Source: Dasypus novemcinctus (Eukaryota > Chordata > Mammalia > Cingulata > Dasypodidae). From it: a DNA stretch of 64,000 nucleotides. The stretch covers positions 25,139,278-25,203,277 of the forward strand of contig NC_080689.1 of the NCBI RefSeq assembly GCF_030445035.2. The letters run 5' to 3'. Under the pieces are notes generated by a model. That model did not search any database. It was not told where the DNA came from and worked only from the letters and a program-made list of their open reading frames with translations. Position numbers and translations under genes: made by a program. Positions 34,326-46,839 of the stretch are shown piece after piece (positions within the stretch are counted from its first letter, which is position 1; every line of letters begins with the position of its first letter).

Positions 34326-34720
34326 CTTTTTTTTAAGGATCTATTTTATTTATTTCTTTTCCCTTCCCAGCCGCCCCCCCCCCCATTGTCTGCTCTCTGT
34401 GTCCATTTGCTGTGTGTTCTTCTGCATCCATTTGTGTTGTCACGTGGCACCAGTAAACTACATCTCTTTTTTGTTGTGTCATCTTGCTGCATCAACTCTC
34501 CCTGTGTGTGGTGCCACTCCTGGGCTGGCTATGCTTTTTTCATGTGGGACGGCTCTCCTTGCTGGGCACACTCTTTGTGTGTGGGGTACCCCTACTCAGG
34601 GGTGCCCCTGCTGTGCGTGGGCCAGTTCACCACACAGGTCAGGAGGCCCTGGGTATAGAACCCTGGACCCTCCATATGGTAGGTGGATGCTTTCTCAGTT
34701 GAGCCATGTCTGCTTCCTGT
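34326..34720 (-). mobile_element. DAS-III SINE, somewhat diverged
   Basis: Minus orientation; perfect 15-base duplication 'cctctggttgctttt' at 34311-34325 and 34721-34735. A C-run (34374-34384) marks the G-rich tail. The body lacks part of the usual 'gtgctgatgcgcgcaaggag' block. The 163-codon plus frame 34264-34755 is antisense SINE. Confidence 0.93.
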
Positions 34721-34735
34721 CCTCTGGTTGCTTTT

Positions 34736-35275
34736 TATGGAAGCCTTTATTCTGATGTGTCCAAGACAGACTCTGTCATCCACAATCAACTCCCTACCTC
34801 CTGTCGGCAATTGTTTGGTCCAGGACAGGCTCTGAGAGGACAGAGGATCTCCTGAATACCAGGATAACCAGTGGGAAAGGGAGGTGGTCTGCTGCGATAT
34901 TGTAAATGGGGAAGGAAGGGATGCAAACACCAGGCTCGGAGGAAGAAGAGTATTTGAGTTTTGATCAATGAAAGTGAGGAAACAATAGAGGAGAAAATAT
35001 ATCAGATGATTAAGAGCCAGTCCATTGAATTCATGTAAAAAGAAGAGAAATATTCAGGAAGTCCAGATACTGAGAGCAAGGGAGAAAGTTAAGTTCTGAG
35101 GTTGCTACAGCAGAAAAACAGAAAAGCTTGAGCAGTAGATGTTAAGCTGGAACTCGTGGTTGGGTAGAAGCTAAGGACGTGTGGGCATTTGCTCCCTGAG
35201 GAAATTTCTTCCCTCTTCTCTCACCTATTTTCTCATTGATCTTTTCTATTTTGGTCTACATCAACCTCATCTTCT
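34736..35275. other. Unassigned DNA
   Basis: Nothing recognised. Confidence 0.5.
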
Positions 35276-35279
35276 ATTT

Positions 35280-35530
35280 ATTTATGCACTATTTATTCAA
35301 AGAAGTATTTGTTGAACATCTACTATACATTATGTAGTGGATATACAGATGGAAAGACAGCACCTCCAACCTCAAGCTACTTAAAGCAGAAATTGGAACA
35401 GTCTTTGACTCACTGTGACAAGTGTTATAGAGGAGTTAGGTTCAAGTTCTGCCTGGAGCCTAAAGGGGAGGGCACCTTAGTCTTCTTGGGTGGTCAAAGA
35501 AGACTTGAGACAGGAACAAACTTCTATAAA
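35280..35530 (-). mobile_element. L2 LINE 3' fragment
   Basis: 'tatttgttgaacatctactatacattatgtagtggatatacagatgg' in pieces, followed by 'gacaagtgttatagagg' and 'tggtcaaagaagacttgag', gives the L2 3' end in reverse. The plus frame 35309-35728 (139 codons) partly overlies it and shows no domain. Confidence 0.72.
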
Positions 35531-37079
35531 TCCTTCTTTGCACATTCAACTACCTCCATGATGCACTTACCCAAAGGACTAATCTCTCCTCTCTGGTACT
35601 CTCTTTCTCTAATTGGGCCTTTAGGGATAATCTTCTGGAATGCTCCTGTTCCTGTCTTGACTACTCATTCAGAACCTCTTGGTCTGATACTTTGTTTCTC
35701 TATTAGGAAGTTGCAACTTCTGGGTTAGATGTTCTCTTCTCTAACTACTTCTTGGAATATTTTATCCCATGAACTCATTGACTCACAGGGTAAGAGTAAC
35801 ATTTCGTCTCTTTTAGTCTATCTCCTTATTTGTAAGGATAGAAGAAAATTAAAAAAGCACTCTTAACATCCTTACCCTAGGCAAAACCTATTAACACTGA
35901 TGATAAAGCACTTGGGAATAATAAATGAAATGGACTGTCACTGTATGAACCAGGGTAATATCCTACAGGAGTGCCTTCCTGCAGTTACAATGAGACTCTG
36001 GCTCTTAGAACTTCAAAACTGAATGCCCAAGTCTGCTGCTAATGGAGCGTTTTAAGTTAGTGGAAATATTTTCAGAATCAAGTTAGAGTAGAAAACCAAA
36101 CAAGTTTATTAAGGGCTGCAAGGCTGTACTTCAGGCATTGTTGTAAATAAACTCAGATGAAAATCCACTGCACAGTGAGTATATGCCACACCATGCTATC
36201 CCTTTGTTTTTCTACAAGAGATCTGTAGTAGCTTCTGTCTGATTAGAATGTCAGAAAAAGAAAAGATGATGTACTGACCTCAGAATAAAGCTTAAACATT
36301 ATGCCAATGCATTACATATAAAGAGACATTTTTGCCTTTTAACGGATTATTTACAATCAGTTTACAACTATGATTGTATTTTGAAAACTGATTTCTGGTA
36401 TTAATAAAATGGATATCTGTGCATTTTTTTCTCATAAAGTGAAATGGATCATCACAACTATAAGTACTACAAAGTTGCTAAGAGCCTTCCAGATCATCAA
36501 AGAAAGAATAAATTACTTTAAATGTGTACCTGAAGGTCAAATGGGACTCTACCTCTCTCAGTTTCACTGAGGCAACAATATGATGGATATTAGACACAAT
36601 AATGAATGTGAAACAGATTGTCACATGCAAACTTTATGAAAGCAAGATTTGAGAAGCAATTCCACAACTCTTGAGACTCTTGGACACCCTAATTCGCTTT
36701 GAGAATATAAAGGGGAAGAAAGCGAAGTGACAAGGGAGGGAAGATTTTGTCAGCAGGTTTTCTTGTGAGAGAATGGTTCATTGTGAGTTCCCACCTCTTC
36801 TCCACACGTAAAGGAGAGGAGAAGCCATCTTTTAATCCCAGGGAGTTTCAAAGTGTTGTTTGGAGACTTTGCTCTGTGTTGCCTTGAAGGCAACGGCAGT
36901 TGAAGGGGCCATGGACTGTGCCTGGCTCTTACCTGGGAAAGCTGAGGAGGCTGGTGGCAGCACTTTAGAGGTCCTGGAGTTGGCTGACATGCCCAGAATT
37001 TGTCAGGGTGGAGGATGCATGAGTGTTTCCCATGGACCATATGTGGCAGAGAGCGTGATGGGCTGAACCCTTTGATGTC
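35531..37079. other. Unassigned DNA
   Basis: About 1.5 kb without a recognisable repeat, RNA or coding region. Opposed frames near 36750-37091 have no motif. Confidence 0.5.
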
Positions 37080-37624
37080 TGTGGTAGGCAAGTTTCAAAA
37101 TTGGCCCTCAGTGGTACCCATCTCCAAGAGTTCACGCCCCATGTGATCCGCTCCCCTTGGATGTGGGCTGGACCTAGTTACTTCCTTCTAATGAAGAGAA
37201 TATGGCAAAAAATGATGGCTGACATGCCCACGGTTTTGGAAGACTGTGGCTTCCACATTGCTGGACTCTCGGTTTTTCTCAGCTTGCTTGCTTTGATGAA
37301 GCAAGCTGCCATGGTGAAAGGACCACATGGCAAAGGTCTGAGGGTGAATTCCAGGTGACAGTGAGTGAGGAGCTAAGGCCCTCTGCCCAATAGCCCCTGA
37401 GGAACTGAATCCTCCAAACAGCTATTCAAGTGAATGAGGAAGCAGACTCTTCCTAGTTTAGCCCTGAGATGAGTGTGGCCCAGATTTGGGAGAGAACCTG
37501 AAGTGAGGTCTAAGCTAGGCCCAGCCTGGACTCTTGCCCTACAGAAATTGCAGGAAGAAATGTGTGCTACTTCAAACCACTAAGTTTTAGGATAGTTTGT
37601 TATGTAGTAATAGAAAACCAATAC
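37080..37624 (+). mobile_element. MaLR-like (MLT1-type) solo LTR
   Basis: Starts 'tgtggtaggcaagtttcaaaa' and closes with 'aaaccactaagttttaggatag..tgttatgtagtaatagaaaaccaata', the pattern of mammalian MLT1-type LTR ends. Internal 'gatgaagcaagctgccatggtg' and 'cctgaggaactgaatcc' also fit. Old and diverged; no clear duplication. Confidence 0.6.
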
Positions 37625-38517
37625 AAGTCCCTACCCAAAAAGATAACCTGGAGAATGAGAAGGTTTTAAGAGTACGAGTTTATGTAGAATGGATCACCAG
37701 ACAACTGGGGACAGATAGGAGGGCAGCAGCCTGAGGGACGGAACATATCCTTCAAGTAAACCCCGCAGAGTAGCCTCCAACGAACCCTTAGAAACTGCCG
37801 TAAGAGACATTGTGCGTCGTAACCTACACTGGGCCCCAAGAGAGCAAAGCCATCAGCAAGGAAGAACTGTCCCTTGACCCTCTTTCCTTTCTAGCACCAG
37901 AGGCTAAGATTCTGGGCACCAAGACAGGAGAAGAAATGTAGAGGAAAAGAAGCAACAGAAGCTACCACACCCTGCCTCTCAGTAAGTGGTTTGCCTAAAG
38001 AAGGTTCTCGGTGGGGGATGGCAGAAGATTTTGTACTGAATTGAGTTCAGATATCGATTAATATTTGGGGCCACACAACCTCAGTTCATGAATTGGGCCT
38101 GAATTTTGTGACCTAAAGTAGTGACCAGAAAATCAACATTTTTTCCCCTAGGCTGGGGAAGATTACTCCCACTGAGTACAAATTTTTAGAACCGTGTGCT
38201 TTGATGCATTACCAATTGTGTTTATTTGGCATGCAAGTTAAAAATAGACACTAAGTCTATGAAAACTGATAATTTAGTTCTATCTATGGCCATGCTATTA
38301 ACTGCATCAACCCATTTCCCAATAATTTCAGATAATTTACTATATTATTTTTTTTGTTTAATTTTTACTATGAAGAAGACCCAAACTTTTTAAAGCTTAG
38401 AATACAATCCCTTGAGATTTCTGATCATAATGTTTGCAAATTAAAATTTCTCCTATTTTTGCTAAGCATGAGATGAGTAACTAAATATGTAATAAGCTTA
38501 CAATAACCCCAGATAAC
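37625..38517. other. Unassigned DNA
   Basis: Nothing recognised. Confidence 0.5.
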
Positions 38518-38528
38518 AAAAAGAAAAG

Positions 38529-38620
38529 TGGGGGTGGGGGTGGTGGGGGTGAATGGGGGCCTCATATTTTTTGAATGTAATATTTTTAAAAAAATGAATA
38601 AATAAAATAAAATTTAAAAA
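38529..38620 (+). mobile_element. Extremely short L1 3' end (92 bp)
   Basis: Only the G-rich end of the L1 3' UTR and its A-rich tail are present ('gggggcctcatattttttg', 'atgaataaataaaataaaa'). It is the sense version of the start of 29245-29750. Duplication 'aaaaagaaaag' at 38518-38528 and 38621-38631. Confidence 0.8.
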
Positions 38621-38631
38621 AAAAAGAAAAG

Positions 38632-40130
38632 CGCTTGCTTATTTTAATTTTAGTTTGTAAACTGGTTATTGAGTTCTTTTGGATTCAACAAGAAAACGTA
38701 AAAAAAAATTAAAGCCCCAGAGAAAGTGTGCTCATTAGCAGGTAAACACCATAACTGGTCTGGCCAAATAGAGTTAGGGACAGCATCTTTTAATTAGATG
38801 GGGTGGTAAGCCTGCCCTGCCCTGTACCCCAAGAGCCTGGGCTCTGTGGACTCTAATCACCCAGTTGACTTTGACCACTAGGAGGAAGTGGTGGGAAACT
38901 CGAGGATGGGGGACACAGGTCAGGTTATTTCCTCTTGCCACTCCCCTCTGCCTGTTCTAACAGTGGTTACTGCTGGTGGGGACTGCCTCTTTCTATGGCT
39001 GCAGCTTGCACCAGGCTCTGGTAATACTAGTTCCTCCTCCTGCCTCTTCAGGTCTAAGGCTGATAACAGCTTCGAACTGTTGCTGGTCTTTTGGTTCCTA
39101 TAATCCCACGCCTCTGTGAAGAAACTTACCACCCAAAATCTCCTTCAAATGCCCAGCCAACGGACACGGGCGCAAGCCAGCTGCATGCTTGGAAGCTCCA
39201 GCAGCTCTCACTAAATTATCTGAACTTTATCTGGCTAGTAAAGTTGGGTTTTTTGCTTTCTATATCTCTCCATGTCTTAGAATTATATAACCTGATTCAT
39301 TTGGCCTTTTGTATCATTTAATATCAGTTAAGTGCCCTCATGGCCTTCTTTCTACACCTTTTGATTGGAGGAGCTCATTGTTAGGTTTGGTCACCAGGGA
39401 GGACTCTGGGCTGTCACCTCTGGCCAGACTCTTGCTAAGCTGACCCTTGCTGCACATATTGCAGTAACGCCTTGTATCAGGCTTCTGACCTCCTGAAAAT
39501 CTTTGGCAATGGTTTGCCATGTGCTGTGAGTACCTCCTCCTGCATGTCAGGGGAGTTTTAAGCTTTTAAATTCTGGAATGGGCAACTCTAAGTTGGGTGT
39601 AGAAAATTAATAATAAGGAAGTAAAAGTTGAAACCACAAAATCACCTGCTAACCAAAATTTGCTAAAATGAAATTTCCTCAAAACATCAGTGTTAATTCA
39701 ATCCTCAGATGAGTGCCAGGGGTGACAAATGAATCCTCTATGCCCAGAGGCTGGCAGATTTAGACCCGATGGAAAAAGTAACTACGGCCAATCCCAAACC
39801 TGGGCCCTTTCCAAAAAGAAAGCTGTGTCTTCTGGCACAAGACCAATTTATCCAACCTGGGCTCTGCTTGCAGATTTTGTCTTACTAATTTCTATGACAT
39901 TTTGCCTAAAGTGAATGGCACTTACACATGCAAAATCTGTACTTGGAATTCTCAGGTAAACTGAGATTTAAATGGATAGATCAAAATCTATTCTTATTCC
40001 AACTTCATAAATAGGTTCCTGATGTCGCTGGTTAATAGCTAAACTAGTACAGCTGAAAGAATAAAAACGTGTTTAAAAACAGGAGGCCCTACTTTTAAAA
40101 ACAAGTTTCGTGATCCACCCAAGCTGGTCA
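38632..40130. other. Unassigned DNA
   Basis: About 1.5 kb; no feature recognised. Confidence 0.5.
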
Positions 40131-40136
40131 TACATA

Positions 40137-40485
40137 TTTCCTCTCTCCTCCTTCAGGATTTCACTCCTCCTTATGGTTCCTAGAGATTAGGCATGGCCAC
40201 GTGACCTGCTTTGACCACTTAAATGTGAGAAAAGCGGGCTCCTGTCCCTCCTGGTGGAAGCTTTATGTGAGGTGTGATCGTTCTTTCTTTCCTTCTGCCA
40301 TGGCATCTTTCCAAATCCCTGATAGTGGCTACTTCATTAACTGGCACCCAGGGAGAGCCCCCACCAACCCACCATGGTCATGTGTAACAGCATGTCTGGG
40401 CAGTAAAACTTTTTTGTTTTAAGCCACTGAAAGTTTGGGGTTATTGGTTTATCATATAACCAAGTCTGTTCTGACCAGTACAGAA
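40137..40485 (+). mobile_element. Ancient repeat, same group as 1500-1812
   Basis: 'ggcatggccacgtgacctgctttgacc', 'ttctgccatggcatctttcc', 'ttgttttaagccactgaaagtttggggtta' in pieces and 'tctgaccagtacagaa' at the end. Class unresolved. Confidence 0.6.
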
Positions 40486-40532
40486 ATAATGAATTCCTGA
40501 AACTTGCATCCTAAAGCATAAAAAATATAGTA

Positions 40533-40760
40533 CTGTAGAGCAGATGTGGCTCAAGCAGTTGAGCACCTTCTCCCCACATGGGAGGTCCTGGATTCGGTTC
40601 TCAGTGCCTCCTAGAAAAAACAAAAACAAACAACAAGCAAAACAAAAGGAAAACCCAACACAGAGGAGCCGATGTGGCTCGGTGGTTGCATGCTGGCTTC
40701 CCACACATGAGGTCTTGGGTTCAGCCCCAAGTACAAAATGTATAAATATATATACATAAA
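40533..40760 (+). mobile_element. Dimeric DAS-type SINE
   Basis: Two tRNA-like heads in sense ('agcagatgtggctcaagcagtt', 'gagccgatgtggctcggtgg' in parts) joined by an A-rich linker, with 'ctggattcggttctcagtgcctcct' and 'cttgggttcagccccaagtac' as B-box regions. The tail merges into AT-rich DNA and the duplication is not clear. Confidence 0.82.
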
Positions 40761-40827
40761 AATATTAGATAAGGAATACTATAATTGGGAGTTGCATTTC
40801 TGATCAAGAACTAAGCAGCAAATAAAT

Positions 40828-41242
40828 GTAATAATCAAGCTGATTTGGCTCAAATGATAGAGTGTCTGCCTACCACATGGGAGGTCCAAAGTTCAAACCC
40901 AGGACCTCCTGACCCATGTGGTGAGCTGGCCCATGCACAGTGCTGATGTGCACAAGGAGTGCCGAGCCATGCAGGGGTGTCCCCCGTGTAGGGGAGCCCT
41001 ACACGCCAGGAGTGCATCCCATAAGGAGGGCCGTCCCACGCAAGAAAAAGTGTAGCCTGCCCAGGAGTGGCACCGCACACACGGAGAGCTGACACAGCAA
41101 GATGATGCAACAAAAAAGAGACACAGATTCCCAGTGCCACTGACAAGAATACAAGTAGACACAGAAGAACACACAGTGAATGGACACAGAGAGCAGACAA
41201 CTGGGGGGGGCGGGTGGGGGAGAGAAAAAAAAAGAAAAAAAT
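40828..41242 (+). mobile_element. DAS-III SINE with perfect 20-base duplication
   Basis: Sense copy with a modified head ('gctgatttggctcaaatgatag', closer to the dimeric family) joined to a standard DAS-III body, a G-run and an A tail. The duplication at 40808-40827 and 41243-41262 is 20 bases long and identical. The body itself has lost several CpGs. Confidence 0.94.
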
Positions 41243-41374
41243 GAACTAAGCAGCAAATAAATCTAAAAATCTAAATAGATATAATTTGTAGATGTGATAG
41301 ATATAAACAATTATGTATAAGACATAGATATAGTTATAAAAATAAAAATGTGGCAGCTCAAAAAGGTTATTATA

Positions 41375-41791
41375 GGAAAGTGGACTTGACCCAATGGATA
41401 GGGCATCCGCCTACCACATGAGAGGTTCGCGGTTCAAACTCAAGGCCTCCTTGACCCGTGTGGAGCTGGCCCATGTGCAATGCTGATGCGCACAAGGAGT
41501 GCCTTACCACGCAGGGGTGTCCCCCGTATAGGGGAGCTCCATGCACAAGGAGTGTGCCCCGTAAAGAGAGCTTCCCAGCGTGAAAGAAATTGCAACCTGC
41601 CCAAGAATGGTGCCGCACACATGGGGAGCGGACACAACAAGATGACACAACAAAAAGAAACACCGATTCCTGGTGCTGCTGATAAGGATAGAAGCGGTCA
41701 CAGAAGAGCACACAGCGAATGGACACAGAGAGCAGACAACTTGGGGGGGGGGGGCGGGGAAGGGAGAGAAATTTTTTAAAATCTTAAAAAA
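41375..41791 (+). mobile_element. DAS-III SINE
   Basis: Sense copy, 'aggaaagtggacttgaccca' head, full body, an 11-G run at 41744-41754 and an A tail. Perfect 14-base duplication 'aaaaggttattata' at 41361-41374 and 41792-41805. Third sense SINE in 1.3 kb. Confidence 0.94.
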
Positions 41792-41805
41792 AAAAGGTTA
41801 TTATA

Positions 41806-43240
41806 ATTTAAAATAGTCAAAGTTTTATGCAATGTGTGTCTCTACATTGTACACACTGATTCTATAAGAAATCCCAGTCCTCTGTGTTATTCATTTCACC
41901 AATCAGAAATGACTGGACTTCAGAAGCTTGATTTGTTCTTGTTCTGCTTGCCCTCTTAAGCTTCAAAGAACTCTGGTAGAAACCAAGGGAGAGAGATGTG
42001 GGGAATGGAAATGATCTGGATGGCCACATCCCTTTAAAAAGTTGATGACTTCTTTATCTCATGATAAATATTCCTATTGGACTCTAAAATCACTCAAACT
42101 TGGAACTACTCTCAAAATTGCATTTGTTTGTTTCCCAAAGTCCTGGCATCCAAATATCTGAAGGCTTCACTAAGGACTTGAGTTTTGAAGGTGAGGAACA
42201 TCGGGATCTCTTGTTAGGATCTATTTGGTCCACTTGACAATTACGTTTCCTTTTCTCTTTCCTATTCCCGTTAAACAACACTGGGTTGTGTTTAAGGTGA
42301 AGAAATTTGATTGTGTGGAAGCTAGGTTCTTTGAACCAGTCCTAAAGTCTTATTGGTTACCTAATTAATGAATTACATAAAATATTTGACGAGTACTCAT
42401 TTTATATTTGCCCAAGAGTCATGATTTGTCCTTTTTGAAAGTTGTATTTTAACTGTCCTAATACAGGCATCAATGAGCAAAGCGCTATCTTGATGCTTCT
42501 GGTAGGACCATGAAATGCTGTGTGCTGAGAGGAGACTCTCATTTTTCAGTTTTCACCTTAATTATAAATATTGATTCTGGAAAGACACTGACAAGTGGAT
42601 ATAGGTTTTATTATCAGAGCAGCAGTTATTGTCAGAAGTCTCCTCCTGCTCAGTCCAGCTCCTAAGAAGACCGAGGCTCTGCATACCCTGCCCTGGTGTT
42701 CCCCTGCATGTCAAGGGTGACAGGGTCTAGAACAGGTGTCATGTTCATGTTTACGTATGATATGTCTGTAGCTGATTGATGAAGGCTCCTTGGTCTACTG
42801 GGGAGATATCAATGGCTTTAGAGCCCAGAGAAGATGGAGCAAAGTGAGATCAACTTGTAGTATAGAAAGATAGACAGAAGACAGACCCCAAAATGCTACA
42901 AAACCTGGAGATGAGAAAGGCCAGCAGGTCAGAGTCAGAATTCACCGTGGGCTGGAGACCATGAGCATTTTAAGGAGTGGGAGACCTCTGACTTATTTTT
43001 TTCTGTACCCGCCTAGCCCAGTGTTTGGTATCTCGCCGAAACTTGACCAGTCTTTCTTTAATCAACCATGCGAAAGAGAAGGTTTGGAATGAGAGACAGC
43101 ATGTCTTTTAGAAAGTAAACGGATAGAAAAATGTGGCTTAGGGATGCTTTGGGAGGCTGAGCAGAGGAACAGGAAAGTGCTGGACCAAAGTTACTCAGTA
43201 AGACTTATCTCTTGACCTAAGCTGAAGGCCATGTTCTCCC
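41806..43240. other. Unassigned DNA
   Basis: No repeat or gene recognised. Confidence 0.5.
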
Positions 43241-43244
43241 AGGC

Positions 43245-43455
43245 TCTGGAAAGAACACTCAGCAGAGACTGGGAAATTCTGGCTTTACCACTGATGACAC
43301 CAATGATATCAAACAAATCTCTGAACTTCTTTCCGTTTGAAGACTAGCAGTAATGCCATCTGCGTTGCTTCCATCCCAGGGAGGTTGAGGCTAAAAGGAA
43401 ATAATCTGTGTGAAACTGCTCTGTAAATTCTAAGCCACTACTCAAGCATTAATAG
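43245..43455 (+). mobile_element. MIR SINE
   Basis: 'tctggctttaccactgatgac', 'aaatctctgaacttctttccg', 'agactagcagtaatgcc' and 'gaaactgctctgtaaattc' follow the MIR order; diverged. Confidence 0.72.
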
Positions 43456-44240
43456 TTATACGATCGAGTGGCTATAGCCATGGCAGGGAAACTTTGCCAT
43501 TACCCATCTTAATGTTGAACATCGCAGAAATTCAAGCCAGAATGCTAGTTGTTAGTCTTTTAGGGCTGGTAGTTAGTTATAAAGGAGAAAATAAAAGCAT
43601 TGTATTACAGGAGAACTAAGTTCCTTGAGAGCAGAGTCAGGTCCCAGGCTGGCAGTGTCATGCTAGGTGGCTGACGGTTGTTGGATTAAGAAAGGTGTTT
43701 GTGAATGAAGTGTTGGCAGAGCTCTTCCCTCACTCATGGGCTGTATCCAAGCAAAGGGTTCTGTTTTATTTAGGCTGAGTTTCCTGATGCTCTGTGACAA
43801 GGAGTTCCGGATGTTTTATAAACAATTAGCCTGACAGTTTGATGGAAGAGGGTAACATTTGGGTATCATCTGTAGGACAATGAAAGACAGATGATTACTT
43901 TTGACAGTAACAATCCCTGGCAATGTGGAAATGAAGAAGCCAGAACCCTGAGGCTCACACTGTCTACAGATGTGGGGCTGGATGGAAGCCCACTCGAGAT
44001 TCCTAACAACCTGTGACAGTCCTGAGGCATTTGCAGGAGCTGCAGAGCACACAGTGTATTTCAGAAGAGCCTAGGTTTGCAGTGTTGAACCTGAGTGAAA
44101 CAAAAAGAAAGAAAGGCAAGTTCAGCTGTAGCAAGAGTAAAGTCGAGAGGTCAGCCTTGACTCTGGGCTGCACTTGGACTCACCTTAGATTTTCTTTTAA
44201 AGTCTCATGTCCTATTTTATTTCTTACTCAGTCTTTTAAA
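43456..44240. other. Unassigned DNA
   Basis: Nothing recognised. Confidence 0.5.
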
Positions 44241-44244
44241 ATTT

Positions 44245-44775
44245 AATACATCATCCACATGCCATAAACTCCATCCTTTAAAAAATGTACAATTCAGTGG
44301 TTTTTAGTATATTCACTATCTAGTTCTAGAATATTTTCATCACCCCCAAAGGAAACTCTATATTCATTAACAGTCACTCCATATTCTCCTTACCCCCAAC
44401 CTCTGTCTCTATGGATTTGTATATCTTGCACATGTCACATTAGTAAAATCTTAAATATGTGGTCCCCTGTGACTGGTTCCTTTCAGTTAGTACACTGTTG
44501 TTGAGATTTGTCCATGCTGTAGCATATGTCATTGCTTTTTATGGCTAAATAATATTCTATTACATATATACACCACATTTTATTTCTCCATTCAGCAGTT
44601 GATGGACCTTTGGTTTGCTTCCATTTTTTTTTTTTTTCTGGGATGAATAAAGCTGCTGTGAACATGTTTGTACAAATTTTTTTTGTGGATTTGTTTTTAG
44701 TTCCTTGGGTCATGTGCCTAGGAGAGAAATTGCTGTGTCCTGTGGTAATTCCATGTTTAACTTTGTGAGGAAACA
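44245..44775 (-). mobile_element. L1M-type 3' fragment
   Basis: Plus-strand 'atgtacaattcagtggttttt', 'tttttatggctaaataatattc', 'cagttgatggacctttggt', 'gctgctgtgaacatgtttg' and 'tgcctaggagagaaattgctg' are reverse-complement landmarks of the ORF2 end and 3' UTR of old mammalian L1s. Confidence 0.85.
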
Positions 44776-46230
44776 TACTTTAGATTTTTAAATGAACCAG
44801 ATGAGTACCAGTGTGTCTCCTCATCTCTGCTAGCATCCCCAAATTGTTCGGAAGAGGGTGGTACTAACAGAGAAAATGTGTAGGCCAGGAGGTCTGAGGG
44901 AGGTAGGAAACATGATGGCTGTGTGTCTCTCTCTGTGGCAGAAACGCTGGGTTCTCTCCAGAAGGGAAGGGTATCTGTGCCATAGCTGAGAAGCAAGCAC
45001 GTCTGCCACTGGCCATGACTGGCAGTGGGGATGGAACCAATGGGGTGAGTGGTTTACTCATTTTCTTTTACCTCAGGTTAACCAGAGTAATTAATTTATA
45101 CCTACTGTGTTACCCAGCACAATGTGAGTTTGCTCTGAAGATACAAAGAGGTGACAGGCATGGACTTGGCTCTCTGCGACTTGATAGGTTAACCCAAGAA
45201 ACTAGATATGTGTCTTGAGCAAAAAGCTTTTAACCAAGTACCAGATTAGATGGTATAGGTTATACATTTTCCAGGGAACAGAGCATTCAGTGTGGGCTGT
45301 GAATATATCTGCAGGCTCCACATTCACAGGCTCCCTAGGGATAGCTCTGCAAACTATGTTGGCACTAGTCGTACATACATAATTCATCTTGGGATGGACA
45401 AGGCATGGACTTTGCTTCCTCTTCCTCCCCCAGGTCCCCTGCCTGCCACAAAAGTCGTAAGACTGATGAACCCTGCTGGGGAAATGATAGGCTTTGATTT
45501 GGTCACTTGGTAATTTTGAGCAAAAGGGCCTGGAAGACAGATGTCTAGTTCTGATGTTCTGTGAAGAGCAATGAGTCACCTGGGCAAGTCACCCAACCTT
45601 CTAGGGGCTGACCATCTAGATGCCTTGGTGCTTTGATTTCTTTCTGGTAAATCATGCACGTGGAATGATTTAAAAAATTACTGTGGACTGAATGGTCTTT
45701 CTAGCTGTGTTACAGCTGAATCTGGGAACATGGAGATGAAGCTGAATCAGTATTTTTCCACACTTAATTCAATTCAGCACAGCAGGGTCTGGATGAGGCA
45801 GGAAATAAGGAAGCAAAGGAACCTAGGGTGAATGTGAGAAAGGAAAGTTCTGGTTCAGTTTAAAGTTAAACCAACACCATGGTTAGACAAGGCATTAGGC
45901 AAATCAGCATTTTGTTTCTGAATCAGAAGCATATACGTTTTTGGTGACAGAAATAGAAGGTATTAGAGCACTTAGGGGAGTTTTTCTGTAAGGGTCATAT
46001 TTGAATTTTCTAGAAATCAGTGATCCTATCATTTACCAAAAGAATGCAAATGAGGAGGATTTGGCCTCCTAGTCACTGTTTATCAATGTAATTCTATGTA
46101 AATAGGAGTACAGTAGTTTTGTATAAAAGTATATATATATACACACCAGAGTTCATCTGATTTAAAAATATAGAGTAATTTAGAGCAGATACATTCAATA
46201 CCTGTGTTCAAAGCTAGATACATATGGCAT
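44776..46230. other. Unassigned DNA
   Basis: A possible L2/MIR scrap at about 45080-45180 ('acctactgtgttacccagcac'). Otherwise nothing recognised; the 125-codon minus frame 45202-45579 lacks motifs. Confidence 0.5.
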
Positions 46231-46239
46231 AGAAGATAT

Positions 46240-46656
46240 ATTTTTTAAAAAGATTTCTTTCTTTCTTTCTTTCCCCTTCCCCCTGCCCTCAGTTGTCTGC
46301 TCTCTGTGTCCATTTGCTGTGTGTTCTTCTGTGACTGCTTCTATCCTTATCAGTGACATCAGCAATCTGTGTTTCTTTTTGTTGCATCATCTTGTTGTGT
46401 CATCTCTCTGTGTGCGCAGCAACATTCCTGGGCAGGCTGCACTTTCTTTCACACTGGGTGGCTCTCCTTATGGGGCGCACTCCTTGCGCGTGGGGCTCCC
46501 CTATGCAGGGGACACCCCTGGTGGCAGGGCACTCATTGTGTACATCAGCACTGCGCGTGGGCCAGCTGCACATGGGTCAAGGAGGCCTGGGGTTTGAACT
46601 GTGGACCTCCCATGTGGTAGGTGGACGCCCTATCCATTGGGCCAAGTCCTCTTCCC
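46240..46656 (-). mobile_element. DAS-III SINE
   Basis: Minus copy, tail at the left with a (TTTC)n expansion (46256-46275), head at the right. Short duplication 'agaagatat' at 46231-46239 and 46657-46665. Confidence 0.92.
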
Positions 46657-46839
46657 AGAAGATATTTTAAAGTCAAATTCAGTGCATTTGCAATTAAGTG
46701 AATCTGGTATAAATTTTTGAGAAGGGCAGTGCTGTTGGGATGGACCTCTAGCATGTTGGAGAATCCCCAGGTGGTGGCTTTAGGTCACTAGAGTTGGAAG
46801 TCACTATTGAATATCTGGAAAGGCCTCTGAAACTCAAGC

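Noticed and set aside
34264..34755. 163-codon plus-strand open frame
   Set aside because: Consists mostly of the antisense strand of a DAS-III SINE plus its flanks.
35309..35728. 139-codon plus-strand open frame
   Set aside because: Its first half is reverse L2 sequence and the remainder has no motif; no exon structure supports it.
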